From Stramenopiles sp. TOSAG23-2 (Eukaryota; Sar), in assembly GCA_900128395.1 (NCBI GenBank), contig LT649566.1, forward strand, positions 1 through 19,972: a stretch of DNA of 19,972 nucleotides, read 5' to 3'. Of this stretch, positions 15,568 to 19,972 are shown piece after piece (the stretch's first letter is position 1; each line of letters starts with the position of its first letter). The translations under genes were made by a program, and so were the position numbers. The notes under the pieces are model-generated. The model saw only the letters and a program-made list of their open reading frames with translations, searched no databases and was not told the origin of the DNA.

Positions 15568-16740
15568 ATGAAAGATTTAAAACAAGTCATTATTTTCGTA
15601 ATTGTAATTGTAATCAATTATGTACATGCATTAGAACAATGCAAAATTTATTTTACTTACCCGTTAAATTGGGAAACAGTAAAAAAAGGTATAACTAACT
15701 CCCATCCACAGCCATTCGATGCACAGACTGTAAATAACATGTGTAGCCAATACAAAAGCAATGCATGTTGTTCAACGGAATTTGTGAATAAATTTGTATA
15801 TGAATATTTCAAAGGTACGATAGAGGACCTTGAAACGCCAAGATGCCGTGCTGCTATTACAAGTGTTGAATGTTTTGCCTGTGGTTTAAATCAATTTGAT
15901 TATATGGTAGTGGATGATGACCAACAAAAAGCGGAAGTTAAAATTTGTCGTAAAACATGTCAATCAATATTCGATGACTGTAAAGATGATGATGGATTTC
16001 GAGACAAGGAAGGGATGAAACCTGATAATGCAAATCAAGTATGTGCATATATTGACCAATTAGATGATGATGATATTGAAATAAAAATAACTGATTCTAT
16101 TGATCATTGTTTTTTATATGACAATGATGGTCCAAAAATTGTTTCAACATCGCCATGGACTGGTAATCATGAAGTTAGTGCAGCAACGGAAGAATTTAGC
16201 GTTGTCTTGGATGAACCTGTTGCATTTGGAAAAAGTGGTAAAATAAGATTGTATGATGGAAATGGGAAAGAAATTTCAGTATTGGATATCGTTGAAGATT
16301 CAGAGAATATTAAATTAGTAAAAACGAAAGAAGAGGATGATACTATTGAAATCAAATTTGCAAATCATATGGATGATAATAATAATAATAAAAAAAATTG
16401 TATATTAAAGGCACAAAATAGTAAATATTTTATTGATATTGACGAAGGTTCATTTATTGATCGTAATAATAATTCATTTGCTGGCATACATGGACGGGCA
16501 TGGGAATTTCAAACCGAAGGAGTTGATAAATGCCCGTTTAGACATTCAGTAGATGTTGGGTTGATAATTGGCTTATCCTTACTTGGTGTCTTTCTGATTG
16601 GAATCATTACCTTTGTCGTGATATATTATCGTCGTCGTGTACGGGAGACACAACGTAAATATACTACTGTAAATGATACATTATCATTAAATGTTTTTAA
16701 TGGTGATGGCATCATTCCTGATTTAGATGGTAAGATATAG
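15568..16740 (+). CDS. Type I membrane protein, folate-receptor-like Cys-rich domain plus Ig-like domain
   Basis: The product is 390 residues from ATG 15568 (the GTG 45 bases upstream is not a credible start), ending in TAG. Signal peptide: residues 1-21 (MKDLKQVIIFVIVIVINYVHA). Residues about 22-185 form a Cys-rich domain with the folate-receptor spacing style: MC...NACCS, then ECFACG, ICRKTCQSIFDDC, QVCAY and HCFLY. From about 187, DGPKIVSTSPWTGNHEVS with later IRLYDGNGKEI and AWEFQTEG fits an SbsA/Big_5 Ig-like fold, usually found on surface proteins. One transmembrane helix, about 330-354 (LIIGLSLLGVFLIGIITFVVIYY), is followed by a stop-transfer RRRVRETQR and a 30-residue tail. Folate binding is not shown; the family also includes Cys-rich proteins with other ligands. 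A surface receptor or adhesion role is inferred. Confidence 0.7.
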   Translation: MKDLKQVIIFVIVIVINYVHALEQCKIYFTYPLNWETVKKGITNSHPQPFDAQTVNNMCSQYKSNACCSTEFVNKFVYEYFKGTIEDLETPRCRAAITSVECFACGLNQFDYMVVDDDQQKAEVKICRKTCQSIFDDCKDDDGFRDKEGMKPDNANQVCAYIDQLDDDDIEIKITDSIDHCFLYDNDGPKIVSTSPWTGNHEVSAATEEFSVVLDEPVAFGKSGKIRLYDGNGKEISVLDIVEDSENIKLVKTKEEDDTIEIKFANHMDDNNNNKKNCILKAQNSKYFIDIDEGSFIDRNNNSFAGIHGRAWEFQTEGVDKCPFRHSVDVGLIIGLSLLGVFLIGIITFVVIYYRRRVRETQRKYTTVNDTLSLNVFNGDGIIPDLDGKI

Positions 16741-17266
16741 TGTGTATATATATAATATACGTATATACGAAGTAATATATAAAATCTTTTAATATAATAA
16801 AAATAAAATAAAATATATTAAAAAATTTAAAAAAATATACGAACAAGAGATACCGTGGTGTATTTTATTCTTTATTATTCGAATTGCATACCAGCATACT
16901 GGCATACCAGCATACTTATGCCTCTCTTTCTCTTTCTGCTCTGCTGCTGCTAGACTACCACCAGTGTGGTAGACCTAATACATGTACCAGGTGGGATAGC
17001 TCAGCTAGTTGCGTACTCATTTTCAGCAGCACCTTCCCAAGCTGGCCACCACTACTGCAAATCTTTTTTTTTGATATATATATCGATATACAAGTAAAAT
17101 ATAAAATAGGATATTATAGAAAATATACGCATACCAGCATAGTAGGTATAACATAAAGTATTGAAACAAAACAAAGAAACAATCAATATTCAAATTCGAT
17201 TCATATATATCTTATCATATATATACATAGTGTGTGTGTGAGAGAGAGAGAGAGAGAACAAAAACA
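16741..17266. other. Intergenic region with 8-bp GCATAC repeats and GT/GA runs
   Basis: The region holds GCATAC repeats at 16886-16915, a perfect hairpin CTACCAC-CAGT-GTGGTAG at 16955-16972 and a GT run followed by a GA run (17231-17257) next to the hexosaminidase ATG. The open frame at 16884-17156 is low complexity and unsupported. Confidence 0.6.
16886..16917 (+). repeat. 8/16-bp tandem repeat GCATACCA/GCATACTG
   Basis: GCATA begins at 16886, 16894, 16902 and 16910, exactly 8 bp apart. Units alternate between GCATACCA and GCATACTG or GCATACTT, a 16-bp tandem repeat. GCATACCAGCATA occurs again at 17129-17141. Confidence 0.9.
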
Positions 17267-18895
17267 ATGAACAACTTTATCCTTTACATAACTTCCATTA
17301 TATTAACATTTTCGTATGTACAATCATTAACAGTATGGCCAAAACCCGCAACAACAACAAATAGTGGTGAAATATATCAACTTTCAGACCAAGAAAGGAA
17401 CTTTGATTTCAAAGCTACTGGTTACGTATCTAATACATTGGATGAAGCATTTGAGCGTTACAATGGGATTATTTTTCGTAGGAACAATATGTTGCAAAAA
17501 GCAAGAAATCAAAAAGTTATAAACTCAAAGATCGTACTTGATGAAGACTCTATTATTAATGGTGTTGATGTTAATGTATTAACAAATGACCTGTCTTTGA
17601 CACTTGAGACGAACCAAGCATATACTCTTAGTATTGAGAGTCCAAGAGTACAAATCAGTGCTCAAACGGTCTATGGTGCTATGTATGGATTGGAGACGTT
17701 CTCGCAATTGATTTCGCGTGAAGGCTTTGTGAATGGAACAAAAATTACGGATAAACCGCGATTTCAATTTCGTTCTAGCATGATCGATACGGCAAGACAT
17801 TGGTTGCCTCTGGAGACGATATTTGCTCATCTAGATGCTATGGCATATAATAAAATGAATGTACTACATTGGCATATTGTCGATAGCCAATCCTTTCCAT
17901 ATTGTTCGTACACCTTTCCTACGTTGTGCGAGGAGGGTGCGTATACGCAGACGCATCTATACCATAGGGAAGATGTTCAACAGGTAATTGATTATGCAAC
18001 GAACCGTGGAATCCGTGTTATTCCAGAATTTGATACACCAGGGCATGTGCAACAAGGATTGATCACGATTAAGAATCTATTGACGCCATGCTATGATACA
18101 AAAACTGGGAAACCGGATGGAACCACTGGGCCATTGAATCCGACATTAGATTCTACGTATAATTTTTTGACGCAATTTTATGCTGAAATTAAAGATGTTT
18201 TCCCGGATAAATTCGTTCATGTAGGTGGTGATGAAGTTAGCTTTGCATGTTGGCAAAGCAATCCGGAAATTACAAAATTTATGAAAGCACATCCAAATAT
18301 CACGACATATGCTGAGTTGGAATCATATTATGAAGTTCAGTTGCTTGAAATCTTGAAGAAACAAAACACTTCGTATATTATTTGGCAAGAGATATTTGAT
18401 AATGGTGTCGATATTTTACCAGATACTGTTGTTGATGTATGGAAAGGTGGCGGTTGGGAAGCTGAAATGGGACGTGTAACAAGTGCTGGTTTCCACAGTG
18501 TATTATCTGCGCCATTTTATTTGAATTACATCAGTTATGGTTTGGATTGGACTACATATTACAGTGTTGAGCCTACTAACTTTACATGCCCAACAGACGG
18601 TCCGTGTGATAAGTCTTTAGTAGGTGGGGTTGAACAATGCATGTGGGCAGAGTTTGTTGATGCAACGAATTTTTTGCCAAGGGTATGGCCGCGAGCATCT
18701 GCTGTTGCTGAAAGAGGTTGGTCACAGGAAAATGTACGAGATTTAGTTGAAGCACAAGTACGAATTCAAGAGTTTCGATGTAAATTGATTGAAAGAGGTA
18801 TCCCAGCTGAACCTATTGCAAATGGTGGCAGTGGTGGTGAATTTTCTTATTGCGACCAAGAGTGGCAACCAACATACAGGACGCCGTGGAATTGA
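17267..18895 (+). CDS. HEX: Beta-N-acetylhexosaminidase, glycoside hydrolase family 20
   Basis: The product is 542 residues from ATG 17267 (A at -3); an upstream GTG in frame encodes only the GA-repeat (ERERER) and is rejected. Signal peptide: residues 1-20 (MNNFILYITSIILTFSYVQS), then LTVWPKP as in lysosomal enzymes. The N-terminal GH20b domain includes YGAMYGLETFSQL; the barrel begins FRSSMIDTARHWLP with the substrate-binding Arg. MAYNKMNVLHWHIVDSQSFP and EFDTPGHV follow, then HVGGDEVSFACW, whose Asp322 and Glu323 are the catalytic pair, the same numbers as human HEXA. W-rich MWAEFVDATNFLPRVWPRASAVAERGWS closes the active site. It removes terminal GlcNAc or GalNAc from glycans and chitin fragments in the lysosome or outside the cell. 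The stop lies in the first copy of an exact 127-bp duplication. Confidence 0.97.
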   Translation: MNNFILYITSIILTFSYVQSLTVWPKPATTTNSGEIYQLSDQERNFDFKATGYVSNTLDEAFERYNGIIFRRNNMLQKARNQKVINSKIVLDEDSIINGVDVNVLTNDLSLTLETNQAYTLSIESPRVQISAQTVYGAMYGLETFSQLISREGFVNGTKITDKPRFQFRSSMIDTARHWLPLETIFAHLDAMAYNKMNVLHWHIVDSQSFPYCSYTFPTLCEEGAYTQTHLYHREDVQQVIDYATNRGIRVIPEFDTPGHVQQGLITIKNLLTPCYDTKTGKPDGTTGPLNPTLDSTYNFLTQFYAEIKDVFPDKFVHVGGDEVSFACWQSNPEITKFMKAHPNITTYAELESYYEVQLLEILKKQNTSYIIWQEIFDNGVDILPDTVVDVWKGGGWEAEMGRVTSAGFHSVLSAPFYLNYISYGLDWTTYYSVEPTNFTCPTDGPCDKSLVGGVEQCMWAEFVDATNFLPRVWPRASAVAERGWSQENVRDLVEAQVRIQEFRCKLIERGIPAEPIANGGSGGEFSYCDQEWQPTYRTPWN

Positions 18896-19037
18896 TTTCT
18901 TTTCGGAAGTATTGATTGAAAGAGGTATCCCAGCTGAACCTATTGCAAATGGTGGCAGTGGTGGTGAATTTTCTTATTGCGACCAAGAGTGGCAACCAAC
19001 ATACAGGACGCCGTGGAATTGATTTCTTTTCGGAAGT
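18784..19037 (+). repeat. Exact 127-bp tandem duplication over the hexosaminidase 3' end
   Basis: Bases 18784-18910 are repeated without a difference at 18911-19037. The unit covers the last 37 codons, the stop and 15 bases of 3' sequence. The match ends exactly at the unit length on both sides (A versus T before, A versus C after), with no extra microhomology. The second copy is outside the reading frame and adds nothing to the protein. Confidence 0.95.
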
Positions 19038-19972
19038 CTTATTTGAAATTTAAGAAAAACCGTAATTTTTTAAATATTTTTTCATAATTCAGATTTTGAC
19101 CCATCTTTAAATATTAATATTATAACACTATTTTTCATTATTAGGTGCATTACGAGGAGCGTACACCCGCATATTTTCCATCAAATTTCATCATTTTCAA
19201 CATTTTTGATCTAAATTCTTCTATTTCATTGTTTTCGTGATGGATTTTTCATTTCATTACAAGAAAACAAAGGAAAAACATTGAAAATACCTTTTTAAAC
19301 TTAGGCTCCACTAGTATACCATTTTTCCTATCAATTGGCAAAATAATTTTGACATTTCTTGTTTTCAGAAATTAGGGATAGCAGAATTTCTGGCATCAAA
19401 TTTTTACACTAAAATTTATACTTAAATAAATTATTAATTTACATAAATGACTAAAATAAACTATAAAATTCATAAAAATCATTAAATTATAAAAATATCC
19501 ATTTTTTAAAACACAAAATACGTAAAAATTACATCGTCATTTTAACAATTTCATCCTCTTCTTAAAATTACATATAAATACTATCAAATATGAAATCATA
19601 CAAAATATCATATTTTAGATGGAAATTCACTTTTTTACATAAATTATAAATATCGTTTTTGGAAAATATCCATTTTATAAAACACAAAAAACATGTAAAA
19701 ATTACATCGTCATTTTAACAATTTCATCCTCTTCTTAAAATTACATATAAATACTATCAATATGAAATCATACAAAATATCATATTTTAGATGGAAATTC
19801 ACTTTTTACACATAATTGTAAATATCGTTTTTGGAATATTGAAACCTATCAAAAACTTAGTATAAAATTTTTGTACTAAATTGTGTGAGACAGAGCCGAC
19901 ACTACATGTGAAAACCACCTATCAAGTAGTGTTACAGCTATAGGGTTACGCGTTTTTTTTAACTTTTAACGG
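18896..19972. other. Right-edge AT-rich non-coding region
   Basis: After the duplicated copy (to 19037) I see no open frame of note. The region is very AT-rich and contains the two-copy repeat at 19492-19835. At 19899-19932 there is a weak stem (ACACTAC/GTAGTGT, 20-nt loop). The promoter of a gene beyond the window edge cannot be excluded. Confidence 0.6.
19492..19835 (+). repeat. Two-copy tandem repeat of about 171 bp, AT-rich
   Basis: AAATATCCATTTT.TAAAACACAAAA begins at about 19492 and again at about 19663. Both copies run through AATTACATCGTCATTTTAAC, ATTTCATCCTCTTCTT and ATATCGTTTTTGGAA with only a few substitutions and one-base gaps. A period near nucleosome length is satellite-like, but only two copies are visible. 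Confidence 0.9.

Noticed and set aside
16994-17045. tRNA-like start (GGGATAGCTCAGCTAGTTG)
   Set aside because: It resembles a D-arm, but no anticodon stem, no TTCGA T-loop and no matching acceptor stem follow, so it is not a tRNA.
18813-19022. Extra plus- and minus-strand frames at the hexosaminidase end
   Set aside because: They arise from the exact 127-bp duplication; the second copy repeats the same last residues and stop.

Overview
The window reads as nuclear DNA of a unicellular eukaryote (protist). It is AT-rich and gene-dense. Its replication and repair genes are eukaryotic in type (clamp-loader subunit, NTH-type glycosylase, a UVSSA-like factor). Several secreted or membrane proteins carry N-terminal signal sequences, and one gene holds a recognisable GT-AG intron. 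TAA, TAG and TGA all end genes here, so the standard code applies. Most ATG starts have A at -3. Long Asn, Lys, Thr and Asp runs from trinucleotide repeats are common. I cannot assign a lineage from sequence alone.

Layout, left to right: a membrane-anchored methyltransferase-like gene (+, about 345-1913) with a 117-nt in-frame intron; a 186-bp foldback element with about 51-bp inverted ends between two convergent genes; an EF-hand-like reading frame (-, 2399 to about 3058) with no ATG, head-to-head with an unknown soluble protein (+, 3070-3777); an endonuclease III/NTH1 homologue (-, 4011-5054); an intergenic region with a dispersed repeat and a GC-rich patch; an unknown charged protein with a possible Tudor/SH3-like patch, broken by a frameshift (+, 5799-7234); a second copy of the dispersed repeat; a large cysteine-rich secreted protein (+, 8465-11224) whose frame is broken by two out-of-frame tandem duplications and a poly-A slip; a degenerate tandem array; a UVSSA-like gene (+, 12082-13431); the RFC3 clamp-loader subunit (-, 13911-14966); a receptor-like protein with a folate-receptor-like Cys-rich domain, an Ig-like domain and one membrane helix (+, 15568-16740); a GH20 beta-hexosaminidase (+, 17267-18895); and an AT-rich tail with a two-copy repeat of about 171 bp.

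Three genes serve DNA replication or repair (base excision, transcription-coupled repair, clamp loading). Three others are secreted or surface proteins. Neighbouring genes show no operon-like relation: orientations alternate and each gene has its own upstream region. The best candidates for something undescribed are the foldback element, the dispersed repeat pair, five GCATT motifs spaced at one helical turn upstream of the receptor-like gene, and the repeat-bearing cysteine-rich gene. An exact 127-bp tandem duplication at the end of the hexosaminidase gene is probably an assembly-join artefact and warns that other breaks here may also be technical.
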